A DNA stretch of 64,000 nt from Xanthobacteraceae bacterium (GTDB lineage Bacteria > Pseudomonadota > Alphaproteobacteria > Rhizobiales > Xanthobacteraceae), in contig JAIELW010000008.1 in assembly GCA_019752575.1 (NCBI GenBank), positions 1 to 64,000 on the forward strand, read 5' to 3'. A program made the translations under genes and the position numbers. Below are positions 15,109-23,420 of the stretch, in pieces; position 1 is the stretch's first letter; each line of letters begins with the position of its first letter. The notes under the pieces were generated by a model. It was not told where the DNA came from and searched no databases. It saw only the letters and a list, made by a program, of their open reading frames with translations.

Positions 15109-16890
15109 TTACGCGCCGCGCGCCTGCGCAGTCTGAACCTGCAACCAGTATTCGAGCAGTGCCGCCTGCCAGAGCTTGGAATTGCCTTTTGTTGTCAGCT
15201 CGCGCTCCGGATTCTTCAATAGCCGGTCGACATACTCGCGCTTGAAGATGCCGCGCGTCTTCGCAGCGGGCTCGCTTAAAACGCCGCGAACAAACTCAAG
15301 CATCGGCCCGCGCAGGAATTTCAGCGCGGGAACGGGGAAGTAACCCTTCTTGCGGCCGATGATCTCGTCCGGCACGAGGCCGCGCGCGGCTTCCTTCAGG
15401 ATGTGCTTGCCGCCGTTCTTGATCTTCAGTTCCGCAGGAATTTTTGCTGCCAGCTCGACCAGTTCGTGATCGAGCAGCGGCGTACGTGCCTCCAGACCGA
15501 ACGCCATGGTCATGTTATCGACGCGCTTCACCGGGTCGTCGATCATCATGATCTGCTGATCGAGTTCCAGCGTCTTGTCGATCGCGCGCTGGCTCCGGGC
15601 GCGGTCGAAATAGTTTTCGACCAGCGCGCGGCTATGATCCGCGCCAGCAAGCGATGGCTCCAGCGCGTCGGAAATCTCGTCGTGGCTGTGCTCGCAATAG
15701 ACCCGCATGTAATCGCTGACCGGATCGTTCGAGCGCAGCATGTGCGGATACCAGTGATAGCCGCCGAAGACTTCGTCCGCGCCCTGACCGCACTGCACGA
15801 CCTTTACGTGCTGCGAGACTTCTTCGGAGAGCAGATAAAAGCCGATGGCATCGTGGCTGACCTGCGGTTCCGACATCTGCGAGACCACGCCTGCCATCGC
15901 CGGGATCGCGCGCGAGGTCGCAATCGGGATGCGGTGATGCTTGGTGCCGAATTTCTTTGCGACAAGGTCGGAATAAGCGAACTCGTCGCCCTTCAGGCCG
16001 TTCACGTTTTCGAAGCCGATCGAGAAGGTTTGCAGGTCTTTCTGGCCGCTCTCCGCGAGCAGCGCGACAAGAAGAGAAGAGTCGAGGCCGCCGGAGAGAA
16101 GTACGCCGAGAGGCACATCGGCGACACGGCGGCGCTCGACCGCGGTCCGCAAATGCTCGCGGACCGACTCCGCCCACTCCGCTTCGGTCATCACCCGGTC
16201 CTGCGACTGCACCGGGCAGCGCCAGTAAACTTCCTCGCGCCTGGCGCCGCCGGGTTCGATGGTGAGCAGGGTCGCGGGCGCGAGCTTTTTCACGCCGTTG
16301 AAAATCGTGCGCGGCGCCGGCACCGCGCCGTGGAAACTGAGATAGTGATGCAGCGCGACCGGGTCGATACTCGTATCGACGCCGCCCGCCGCGAGCAGCG
16401 CGGTCAGGGTGGAGGCGAAGCGAAAGCGCCCGCCATTGTCGGTATAATAAAGCGGCTTGATGCCGAGCCGGTCGCGCGCGAACACGACGCGTCCGCTTTC
16501 GCGCTCGGCGATCGCAAAGGCGAACATGCCTTTGAAGCGCTCGACGCATCGCGCGCCCCAGGCATGATAGCTTTTCAGAATGACTTCGGTGTCGCCGCCG
16601 GTGAAGAAGCGATAGCCTTTCGCTTCGAGTTCGCCGCGCAAATCGCGGAAATTGTAAATGCAGCCGTTGAAGGCAATCGCCAAGCCGAGTTCGGCATCGA
16701 TCATCGGCTGATCGGCAGCCGGGCTAAGATCGAGAATGCTCAGGCGACGGTGGCCGAGCGCGACGTTGCGTTGCGCATACACGCCGCCAGCATCAGGCCC
16801 ACGATGTTTGAGATTGCCTGAGATTGCCTCGGTGACGGCCGCACTTGCAGCGTCACCGCGGCTTCGTATTTCGCCGCAAATTCCACACAT
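15109..16890 (-). CDS. asnO: N-acetylglutaminylglutamine amidotransferase (asparagine synthase-like)
   Basis: A 593-residue class II glutamine amidotransferase fused to an asparagine-synthase domain. Cys2 is the glutaminase nucleophile (MCGICGE), with RGPDAGG and GHRRLSILD; the synthetase P-loop is LSGGLDSSL. The C-terminal half carries LDQQIMMIDDPVKRVDNMTM with LEARTPLLDHELVELAAKIP and KGYFPVPALKFLRGP, a pattern I associate with the NAGGN amidotransferases that make the osmoprotectant N-acetylglutaminylglutamine amide rather than with plain AsnB. The NAGGN synthetase partner is not adjacent in this window, so generic AsnB remains the alternative. Confidence 0.85.
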   Translation of the reverse strand: MCGICGEIRSRGDAASAAVTEAISGNLKHRGPDAGGVYAQRNVALGHRRLSILDLSPAADQPMIDAELGLAIAFNGCIYNFRDLRGELEAKGYRFFTGGDTEVILKSYHAWGARCVERFKGMFAFAIAERESGRVVFARDRLGIKPLYYTDNGGRFRFASTLTALLAAGGVDTSIDPVALHHYLSFHGAVPAPRTIFNGVKKLAPATLLTIEPGGARREEVYWRCPVQSQDRVMTEAEWAESVREHLRTAVERRRVADVPLGVLLSGGLDSSLLVALLAESGQKDLQTFSIGFENVNGLKGDEFAYSDLVAKKFGTKHHRIPIATSRAIPAMAGVVSQMSEPQVSHDAIGFYLLSEEVSQHVKVVQCGQGADEVFGGYHWYPHMLRSNDPVSDYMRVYCEHSHDEISDALEPSLAGADHSRALVENYFDRARSQRAIDKTLELDQQIMMIDDPVKRVDNMTMAFGLEARTPLLDHELVELAAKIPAELKIKNGGKHILKEAARGLVPDEIIGRKKGYFPVPALKFLRGPMLEFVRGVLSEPAAKTRGIFKREYVDRLLKNPERELTTKGNSKLWQAALLEYWLQVQTAQARGA

Positions 16891-16942
16891 AACGCTAACG
16901 GCAGCTTTCTAGATTCGTAATGGGGCGCGAGCGTGACCCAAG

Positions 16943-16963
16943 AAAAAAAGCCCGCGACGGGCT
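16943..16963 (-). terminator. Terminator-like hairpin on the minus strand, no gene assigned
   Basis: AGCCCG-TCG-CGGGCT followed by seven T on the minus strand. No convincing minus-strand gene lies between it and the tRNA at 17114, so it may end a small RNA or an unannotated transcript. Confidence 0.5.
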
Positions 16964-17113
16964 GCCGGAATTCCTTTCTTGCAAGGACAACCTGCGAATC
17001 TCGACTTCGTTCGGAACTTTCCTGAGCGAAAGGTCGCACGGGATTCGGCGAGAACCGGGCTCGAATGCGGCCTTCTTGCAAAGCAGGAGGCGCTCCGGCA
17101 TAGCTCGCGGAAC

Positions 17114-17206
17114 GGAGACGTGGCCGAGTGGCTGAAGGCGGCGGTTTGCTAAACCGTTATACGCTCTCAAGGCGTATCGAGGGTTCGAATCCCTCCGTCT
17201 CCGCCA
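17114..17206 (+). tRNA. tRNA-Ser (GCU anticodon)
   Basis: A 93-base class II tRNA with a 7-bp acceptor stem (GGAGACG/CGTCTCC), encoded CCA, anticodon GCT at 17148-17150 in a 7-base loop, a long variable arm (TACGCTCTCAAGGCGTA) and a T-arm GGGTTCGAATCCC. Decodes AGC and AGU. Confidence 0.97.
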
Positions 17207-17423
17207 GCTTTCAAAATATGTGATGCCAGTTGTGCAGCGCCTAGGATACGCCGCTTAATTCCTTCCGCGCATCTTTCAAGATTTCCCGAGCGCATCGTTG
17301 CGGCTGAAAAGCCAAACCGCGCGCACATTCGCGTCGCCTTCACGATGAACAGCGAGAACCAGACCGTGCAGGCGAAATTCTGAGCGACTTGGTATTCATG
17401 GTTCGCTGGCTATAAAAAGCGGT

Positions 17424-18608
17424 ATGTTCCGAAGCCGATTCTATCTTCTTGTTGTGTGCGCGGCGGTTGCCGCGCAGCCGCTCTTGGCGCAAGAGACGGC
17501 GCAAACGGACTTGCGGACTTTCCTATCGGGGCTTTGGCCCGAGGCGCAAAAGCGCGGCGTATCGCGCGCGACCTTCGACAACGCGGTGCGCGGAATTGCG
17601 CCGGACGACGAAGTGCTGCGGCTCACGAAGAGCCAGCCCGAATATAACCGCCCGATCGGCGATTATCTGAAGAACCGCCTGACGGCGAATCTCCTCGCCA
17701 GTGGAAAGAAGCACGCCGAGAAGTGGGCGGAGACGCTCGATGCCGTCGAGCGCAAGTACGGCGTCGATAAGGAAATCATCGTCGCGATCTGGGGGCTGGA
17801 AACGGGCTACGGCTCGTTCTCGGGCGGAAAGGATGTGATCCGTTCGTTAGCCACGCTCGCACACGCGCGTTACCGCGGCGATTTTTTCCGCAACGAATTG
17901 CTCGCGGCTCTGGAAATTCTCGAGCAGGAGCATATCACGCGGGACAAGATGCGCGGCTCCTGGGCCGGTGCGATGGGGCAGCCGCAATTCATTCCGTCGA
18001 GCTTCCTGAAATTCGCGGTGGATTTTTCCGGCGACGGACGGCGGGATATCTGGAGCAACACGCCGGATGTGCTCGGTTCGATCGGAAACTATCTGCGCCA
18101 GCACGGCTGGAAGCCGGGTATCCCGTGGGGCTACGAGGTCACGATCCCGCGCGATTTCGATTACCGGAAAAGCCGGGCGAGCTTCGCCGAATGGTATGCG
18201 CTCGGCGTGCGCCGCGCCGACGGGGGCAAGTTTCCGGCGAGCAGCGACGGTATCCTTTTCTTCCCGAGCGGGGCGAGCGGGCCCGGCTTCGTCGTGACCG
18301 GCAATTACGAAGCGATCAAACGCTATAATCTGTCGGATGCCTATTCGCTGACGGTGGCTGGCACCGCCAACCGCCTGAAGGGCATGGACGGCTACCGCGG
18401 CAAGTGGCCCGAGGTCGTTCCGCTCAACCGCGAGCATCGCATCCGGATGCAGAAGCTCATGCAGGCGAAGGGCTACCCCGTGAACAACGTGGTCGGGCAG
18501 ATCGACTTCGATCTGCGCGACCAGATCAGAATCCTGCAGGTGAAGTTCGGCCTGCTTCCCGACGGACATCCGACCGAGACCTTCCTGCAAAGGCTTGAAA
18601 AGCTTTGA
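17424..18608 (+). CDS. Lytic murein transglycosylase, MltB type, with peptidoglycan-binding domain
   Basis: A 394-residue periplasmic lytic transglycosylase. Signal peptide to LLAQ, then the SLT_2/MltB fold with catalytic Glu126 (AIWGLETGYGSFSG), SLATLAHARYRGDFF, and GSWAGAMGQPQFIPSSF; a C-terminal PG_binding_1-like module (about 320-394) ends QVKFGLLPDGHPTETFLQRL. It cleaves the MurNAc-GlcNAc bond to give 1,6-anhydro ends during wall remodelling. No lipobox, so soluble in the periplasm. Not obviously in an operon. A second transglycosylase (Slt) lies at 23421. Confidence 0.92.
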   Translation: MFRSRFYLLVVCAAVAAQPLLAQETAQTDLRTFLSGLWPEAQKRGVSRATFDNAVRGIAPDDEVLRLTKSQPEYNRPIGDYLKNRLTANLLASGKKHAEKWAETLDAVERKYGVDKEIIVAIWGLETGYGSFSGGKDVIRSLATLAHARYRGDFFRNELLAALEILEQEHITRDKMRGSWAGAMGQPQFIPSSFLKFAVDFSGDGRRDIWSNTPDVLGSIGNYLRQHGWKPGIPWGYEVTIPRDFDYRKSRASFAEWYALGVRRADGGKFPASSDGILFFPSGASGPGFVVTGNYEAIKRYNLSDAYSLTVAGTANRLKGMDGYRGKWPEVVPLNREHRIRMQKLMQAKGYPVNNVVGQIDFDLRDQIRILQVKFGLLPDGHPTETFLQRLEKL

Positions 18609-18690
18609 GTTCCGCAGCGCGGCAGGCGCTGGTTAAGGCTTTATAAATCGGAGCGGCGCACATTCCGCTAACTGCGGATTGAGGCGCGAC

Positions 18691-20088
18691 GTGTCGGGGA
18701 TTCCTCCTGCATTTCAGGTCCGGCTCGGTCTCTACGGCTTTGCCGAGGAGAGCGAGAAGGATCGCGCGTTGCGCGCGCAGCTCTGGGACATCATGTCTCC
18801 GGTGACGGCGAAGACCATCGATCGAATGATCGACAACGCCGCGAAGGTGACGCCGCTTTACGCAAAAACCCTTGACCGCAATCGCGTGGATATCAAGCGG
18901 GTTACGTTCGATGCGCTGGAGCGCTCTTTCACGCGATCCTTCGATGAGGCCTGGGTTGAAAACGCCTATGAGCGCACACGCTTCGAAATCCGCATCGGTC
19001 TCGATATGCGCGCGCGGGCGACCATCATCAGCGTGCTGATGAGCGCCTTCCATCACGTGGTCGGCAAAAAATACTTTTATTCCGGCGCGAAGGTGGCCGC
19101 GCTCAGCGATGTGATGACGCGCGTTTGCCTGCTGGACAGCGCAAATGCAATTTTCTGCCACAACGAACTGGCGGTGAACGCAGGCAAAGAGCGCGGGGAT
19201 CGTTTGCAATCGGCAATCGATCGCTTCGGTTCGACCATGGATAACGTCCGCGCGGCAATCGCAGGTGCGGTCACCGAACTGGGCGATTCTTCCCGGCGGC
19301 TTTCGTCGCTCGCACAGACCTCGAACCAGCATGCCAATCTCGCGGCCGGCATCGCCGATAACAGCGCAAAAAGCGCAAACAGCATGGCGAACGCCGCGGA
19401 GGAATTGTCGAGTTCGATCGGCGAAATCCGCGCGCAATCGGCGAATAGCGCGAAGATGGCGTTCGAGGCGGTGGCGCTCGCGAACCGCGCGAACGGCATC
19501 GTGGGTTCGCTATCGGAATCGGTCGATAAGGTCGGCTCGGTCGTCGGCCTGATTTCCCAGATCGCTTCGCAGACGAATTTGCTTGCGCTGAACGCGACGA
19601 TCGAGGCCGCGCGCGCCGGCGAGGCGGGCAGGGGCTTCGCAGTCGTCGCGAATGAAGTGAAGTCGCTTTCGACACAGACTTCGCGCGCCACCGAGGAGAT
19701 CAGCCAGCAGATCGCGAAAATCCAGGAAGCGACGAAGCTCTCGGTCGAGCAGATCGCGGCCTGCGGCGAGAGCATCGGCCAGATCGCGACTTCGGTCGAA
19801 GCGCTGTCAGGCTCGGTCGATCAGCAGGCGGACGCGACATCGAACATCGCGCAGAACACGAGCCGCACCTCCGGACACGCAAATACGGTCGCGGAAGCGA
19901 TGCAGACTGTTGCGGGCTCGATCTCGCAGACCGAGAGCGAGGCGAAGACCGCGCTCGAACTGGCCTCCGGCCTGAATGCGCGCGCTTCCGAACTGAACGC
20001 CGCCGTCGAGGCGTTGCTAAAGGTGGCGAGGGAGGATTCCGAAGGGGTTAAGGCTTTCGCAGACGTCGGCAAGCGTGCCCCGGCCTGA
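18691..20088 (+). CDS. Soluble methyl-accepting chemoreceptor with protoglobin-like sensor
   Basis: A 465-residue receptor lacking transmembrane helices. Residues 1-170 resemble the globin-coupled sensor domain ([14 protein letters not shown], then [20 protein letters not shown]), followed by a linker and a full MCP signalling coiled coil with the hairpin tip [20 protein letters not shown] then [15 protein letters not shown]. The RIGL signature of heme-binding globin sensors is present, but the residue two before the R, which is the proximal His in HemAT, is Glu here. It therefore may not bind heme in the usual way. GTG 18691 is preferred (GAGG 6 bases upstream); TTG 18679 is possible. Confidence 0.82.
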   Translation: MSGIPPAFQVRLGLYGFAEESEKDRALRAQLWDIMSPVTAKTIDRMIDNAAKVTPLYAKTLDRNRVDIKRVTFDALERSFTRSFDEAWVENAYERTRFEIRIGLDMRARATIISVLMSAFHHVVGKKYFYSGAKVAALSDVMTRVCLLDSANAIFCHNELAVNAGKERGDRLQSAIDRFGSTMDNVRAAIAGAVTELGDSSRRLSSLAQTSNQHANLAAGIADNSAKSANSMANAAEELSSSIGEIRAQSANSAKMAFEAVALANRANGIVGSLSESVDKVGSVVGLISQIASQTNLLALNATIEAARAGEAGRGFAVVANEVKSLSTQTSRATEEISQQIAKIQEATKLSVEQIAACGESIGQIATSVEALSGSVDQQADATSNIAQNTSRTSGHANTVAEAMQTVAGSISQTESEAKTALELASGLNARASELNAAVEALLKVAREDSEGVKAFADVGKRAPA

Positions 20089-20558
20089 GAATCGGGCGCT
20101 TTCCGGCCGTCTGAAAACGGCGGTTTACCCGAATTGCATACAATTACCGGCCGGTACTGCCCGGGTCACAAGCGGGGCGGAGAGCCAAGCTAACCCATTG
20201 AAATTACTTGGGTTCCAAAATCACGACCGTGGCGATTCTGCAACACAATTGCGGAAAGCGAGTTCCTGGTGCTCCCAAAAGCGTCATTCCAATTGATCGG
20301 CAAATGCCTTCGTCTAGGGTGAGGGAGCGACAGAGGGGGAGCTCCGAGTGGGGGGAACCTTGCGTCGCACCCGTCCGGTTTTGACGGCCGATTGCCAGTT
20401 TCTAGTACGGACTAAACAAAAAGTCCGAGGGTGGTCGCAAAGTCGGTCCGGGTGGTTTCGCGGGGAATTTGGGCACTTTTCCAAAGGGGCGTCAGCCCTC
20501 CGGAGTAAGACCCGCTCCTCAGGCAATTTTGAGAGAGAATGACTCTTTGGAGGTCACG
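20089..20558. other. Intergenic region holding the porin leader
   Basis: No convincing ORF is seen in these 470 bases. The 3' half probably contains the porin promoter and a long 5' untranslated leader, including a hairpin CGGACT/AGTCCG at 20408-20427. The part from 20089 to 20370 shows nothing I can assign. Confidence 0.5.
20381..20408 (+). promoter_or_regulatory. Candidate porin promoter
   Basis: TTGACG, a 16-base spacer and TAGTAC. The -35 match is good, the -10 is weak. It would give a leader of about 145 bases with a hairpin at its 5' end. Confidence 0.35.
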
Positions 20559-21842
20559 ATGAAAATGGTGAAAAGCCTCATCCTCGGCACCGCAGTCGCT
20601 TTCGCGGCTACGGCTGGGGCACAGGCAGCGGACCTTCCCGTAAAGGCCAAGCCGGTCTCTTACGTGAAGATCTGCCCGCAATATGGTCCGGGCTTCTACT
20701 ACATCCCGGGTACGGACGTTTGCTTGAAGGTCGGTGGCGGGATACTTGTGGAAACGGGTTACAATGCCCGTAGCAGTATCCCGTTCATGAACTATGGTCT
20801 TGGTGGCTTCGGAGCGGCCAGCAACTATACGAACTGGCGTACAATCGGACTCTTGGCGGTAGATACCCGCCAGCAGACGAGTTACGGAACCCTCCGTACC
20901 TATATCTACGGTGGATTATTCGCTGTCACGGGTCAAAACGGTCTAAACGGTACCGCGGTTAACGCAACTGCGGCCGGTGCTCTGGGTGGCGGTAACGGCT
21001 CCGCGTTTCTGTACTTCGCGTTCATCCAGTTCGCTGGTTTTACCGCAGGTCAGGCAACTTCCTTCTTCGACTTCGCTCCCAACTATATGGTCGTGGCGAA
21101 CGCTTCGACTCCTTGGAACTGGAACAACCTGATCGGCTATACCGCGAACTTCGGTAACGGTCTGTCGGCGAGCATCTCAATCGAAGATTCGACCAACACC
21201 AACGTCGGCCGCACCGTCGCCGGTGTTGCAACCGCGTTCGGCTACGAAGTGCCGGATATCGTCGCTAACATCCGCCTCAACCAGGCTTGGGGTTCTGCGC
21301 AGATCAGCGCCGCCGCCAAGCAGCTCCGTTTCGGCGGCTTTGCCGGCGACGAATGGGGCTTGGCGGTCGCAGGCGGTATCGAAATCAAGACTCCGTTCAC
21401 CGGCCCTGGCGACTCGCTCAAGTTCCAGGCTGTGTGGTCTGACGGCGCGGTCGAGTACACAGGCTTAGGCCAGCATCCGTTCTTGGTTGCCGGCATTGTT
21501 GGCTTGACCGGTGGTGCGCCTGGTACCGCTGGCGTGGTTGCGGTTTCGGATGCGAACGTGGTGGCAGGTGTCATCACCAGGACCGAAGCCTCGTCCTTCA
21601 GCCTCCAGTATCGCCACTTCTGGACCCCGAGCCTCCGCTCGTCGTTCCACGCTGGCTATACCGATGCCTACAACGTGAGCAGCTTCGGCGGCGTGCAGGT
21701 TGTGCAGTACGGCCACAGCCTCGCCTGGTCCCCGGTTAAGGACCTGACGCTGGCTCTCGACGTGCTCTACACGGAAACCGATGTGAACAACGTCACGAGC
21801 GACAAGGTGGTGAGCTGGTTCCGCGTGACCCGTACCTACTAA
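20559..21842 (+). CDS. Porin (porin_2 family)
   Basis: A 427-residue outer-membrane porin of the porin_2 family (PF02530), the major porin class of Hyphomicrobiales. Signal peptide to AGAQAAD, then KPVSYVKICPQYGPGFYYIP with the conserved two-Cys strand (ICPQYG, DVCLKVGG), GILVETGY, many alternating aromatic beta-strands, and a C-terminal aromatic-rich strand VSWFRVTRTY. It forms trimeric diffusion channels. Start ATG 20559 has GGAGG 5 bases upstream; codons before it belong to the leader. Many UAU/GGU codons suggest a highly expressed gene. A strong terminator follows. Confidence 0.95.
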   Translation: MKMVKSLILGTAVAFAATAGAQAADLPVKAKPVSYVKICPQYGPGFYYIPGTDVCLKVGGGILVETGYNARSSIPFMNYGLGGFGAASNYTNWRTIGLLAVDTRQQTSYGTLRTYIYGGLFAVTGQNGLNGTAVNATAAGALGGGNGSAFLYFAFIQFAGFTAGQATSFFDFAPNYMVVANASTPWNWNNLIGYTANFGNGLSASISIEDSTNTNVGRTVAGVATAFGYEVPDIVANIRLNQAWGSAQISAAAKQLRFGGFAGDEWGLAVAGGIEIKTPFTGPGDSLKFQAVWSDGAVEYTGLGQHPFLVAGIVGLTGGAPGTAGVVAVSDANVVAGVITRTEASSFSLQYRHFWTPSLRSSFHAGYTDAYNVSSFGGVQVVQYGHSLAWSPVKDLTLALDVLYTETDVNNVTSDKVVSWFRVTRTY

Positions 21843-21865
21843 TCTGACGCAAGTCTGATTGGCGA

Positions 21866-21894
21866 AGCCCCGGCAGGAAACTGCCGGGGCTTTT
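21866..21894 (+). terminator. Rho-independent terminator of the porin gene
   Basis: Perfect 11-bp stem AGCCCCGGCAG with GAAA tetraloop and TTT. Confidence 0.9.
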
Positions 21895-21906
21895 GCTTAC
21901 GTTATT

Positions 21907-21954
21907 CCCTCCCCTTAAAGGGGAGGGTCGCCGCGCTTGCGCGGCGGGGTGGGG
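21907..21954. repeat. Two-hairpin repeat R4 (border of DUF559 unit 2)
   Basis: CCCTCCCC-TTAAA-GGGGAGGG, hairpin CGCCGCGC/GCGCGGCG, GGGTGGGG. It encodes the C-terminal tail and stop codon of the DUF559 gene read on the minus strand. Confidence 0.9.
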
Positions 21955-22286
21955 TGGCAAGCCGACAAGATCGTCTCCACAACACCGTCAATGTTCTCGT
22001 CAACATCGGAATTCCAAAACCGAAGAACGCGGAAGCCTTTTTCGACAAGCGTTTTGTCCCTTAGACGATCTGCTGAATGGCCAGTGTCTGTTGCATGCTG
22101 GCCCCCATCTACCTCGATGACGATAAGCTTACGCAGGCAAGCGAAATCAACAATGAAGTTTCCGATCGGAACTTGACGACGAAAATGCAGGTTCATCTGC
22201 GAACGAAGCTTGCGCAAACGAACCCATAATTTGACCTCCTGTGAAGTCATCCGTTTTCGCAACTCTCTCGCTACAGAGTTAGCCAT
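21915..22286 (-). CDS. DUF559 domain protein, second copy
   Basis: A 123-residue DUF559 protein related to the one at 3466: MANSVARELRKRMTSQEVKL, NLHFRRQVPIGNFIVDFACL, VIEVDGGQH and [20 protein letters not shown]. The acidic residues of a PD-(D/E)xK-like site (D of IVDFAC, E and D of IEVDG) are kept. Start ATG 22286 aligns with the other copy; an in-frame GTG at 22301 lies in the repeat. The last codons (HPTPPRKRGDPPL) and the TAA are inside repeat R4, and R5 abuts the 5' end, so gene and repeats form one unit. Nuclease activity is inferred only. Confidence 0.87.
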   Translation of the reverse strand: MANSVARELRKRMTSQEVKLWVRLRKLRSQMNLHFRRQVPIGNFIVDFACLRKLIVIEVDGGQHATDTGHSADRLRDKTLVEKGFRVLRFWNSDVDENIDGVVETILSACHPTPPRKRGDPPL

Positions 22287-22295
22287 TTTCATCAA

Positions 22296-22347
22296 CCCCA
22301 CCCGCTTCGCGCTATCGCGCGAAGCTTCCCTCCCCTAAAGGGGAGGG
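22296..22347. repeat. Two-hairpin repeat R5 (border of DUF559 unit 2)
   Basis: CCCCACCC, hairpin GCTTCGCG/CGCGAAGC, CCCTCCCC-TAAA-GGGGAGGG. Inverted relative to R4. Confidence 0.9.
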
Positions 22348-22362
22348 AGCGTTCGTTTATTC

Positions 22363-23247
22363 CTAGCTGCCGCGCCCGTCGCACCGTGCCGCGAAGTCCC
22401 TGATGGGCGCGATCGTCGTCTCGTCCCAGAACACCGGCGGGTGGCCGACGCCTGCGATCTCGAGCGCGGTCATATCCGGATGACGCGACTTCATCGCGGC
22501 GACCGTCTCGCGCGACAGCAGATCGGTATGCTCGCCGCGGAAGACGAGAAGCGGTGCATTCTTCAAGCCGTCGAACAGCGGCCAGACCGGCGGCGCGGGT
22601 TTTGAGGCATCGAGCTCGCGAAGGTTCACGGAGATCGCCGGATCGGTGCGCCCGACGATGCCATTGTCGCTGTCCCGCCAGGTCAGCCGCGCATAACGCA
22701 GCCAGTCGGCTTCCGAGAACGCCGGGAATTCCTGCTCCATGACCGACTTCTGAATCAGCACCGCATCGTCCCAGTCCTCCGGCTTCGGCAATTTGCCGAC
22801 GTAAGACTGGATGCGGATGAGACCCGGCATTTCGAGCACGGGGCCGATGTCGTTCAATACCGCGCCGGCGATCGCCTGCGGCTTCGCGGCGGCGAGCGCC
22901 ATGGTAAGGATTCCGCCGCGCGAGGTGCCGACGAAAATCGCGCGTTCGATCTGCAACTGCGTCAGCGCGGCGAGCAGATCGTTCAGCTCGACGGGCACCG
23001 AATAGTTCTCCGGGTTCGGATCGCGGTCCGATAATCCGCGGCCGCGCGAGGAAAGCGCGATCACGCGGCGCGGGTGATGCGCGTCGAACGCGAGCGCTTC
23101 GAGCAATTCGCGGAAATCTTCGTTGGTGCGCGCAAGGCCCGGAAGGCAGACGGCCGGCAGACGAGATGCATCGCGCGGCCCGGCCTCAAGCGCGTGAAGC
23201 TTCAAGCCGTCCGGCGCAATCACATATAAGTCGTTGATTTTATTCAC
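22363..23247 (-). CDS. Alpha/beta hydrolase
   Basis: A 294-residue alpha/beta-hydrolase fold enzyme. Nucleophile elbow GTSRGG (Ser), oxyanion strand VCLPGLARTNEDF, acid in RGEHTDLLS and catalytic His in VGHPPVFWD are all visible. The ESWF/haloperoxidase-like layout fits esterases or C-C hydrolases; substrate unknown. GTG 23247 is preferred as start (GGAG 6 bases upstream); the ATG at 23280 lies inside a palindromic repeat. The downstream side runs into repeat R5. Confidence 0.85.
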   Translation of the reverse strand: MNKINDLYVIAPDGLKLHALEAGPRDASRLPAVCLPGLARTNEDFRELLEALAFDAHHPRRVIALSSRGRGLSDRDPNPENYSVPVELNDLLAALTQLQIERAIFVGTSRGGILTMALAAAKPQAIAGAVLNDIGPVLEMPGLIRIQSYVGKLPKPEDWDDAVLIQKSVMEQEFPAFSEADWLRYARLTWRDSDNGIVGRTDPAISVNLRELDASKPAPPVWPLFDGLKNAPLLVFRGEHTDLLSRETVAAMKSRHPDMTALEIAGVGHPPVFWDETTIAPIRDFAARCDGRGS

Positions 23248-23273
23248 TATTATCTCCGCGGGCTCTAATTGTC

Positions 23274-23306
23274 TCGTCATTGCCGGGCTTGACCCGGCAA
23301 TGACGA
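23274..23306. repeat. Palindromic repeat, TCGTCAT class
   Basis: Perfect 14-bp inverted repeat TCGTCATTGCCGGG / CCCGGCAATGACGA with a 5-base loop. Related palindromes are at 56334 and form the outer stem of the element at 57516. Confidence 0.85.
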
Positions 23307-23361
23307 AAAAGCATTCGACGACGACAATAGGGGAACTGAACTCCCAATATAAAAAATGTCA

Positions 23362-23412
23362 CCCCACCCGGCTTCGCACTCGTGCGAAGCCACCCTCCCC
23401 TAAAGGGGAGGG
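23362..23412. repeat. Two-hairpin repeat R6 (solitary)
   Basis: CCCCACCC, hairpin GGCTTCGCAC/GTGCGAAGCC, CCCTCCCC-TAAA-GGGGAGGG. No partner or DUF559 gene next to it. Confidence 0.9.
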
Positions 23413-23420
23413 ACGACAAA

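Noticed and set aside
15403-16821. 472-codon open frame on the plus strand across the amidotransferase gene
   Set aside because: Antisense of a well-conserved enzyme; composition rich in Arg/Ala/His typical of shadow frames.
16895-17170. Minus-strand ORF upstream of tRNA-Ser
   Set aside because: It runs through the terminator hairpin (giving SRAFFLGSRS) and into the tRNA gene itself, so it is not a protein gene.
17114-17206. tRNA-Ser as an integration attachment site
   Set aside because: No integrase nearby and no repeat of the tRNA 3' end in the window.
17207-17423. Short plus-strand open stretch ending MNSENQTVQAKF
   Set aside because: Looks like a possible decayed gene end but is too short to support a family.
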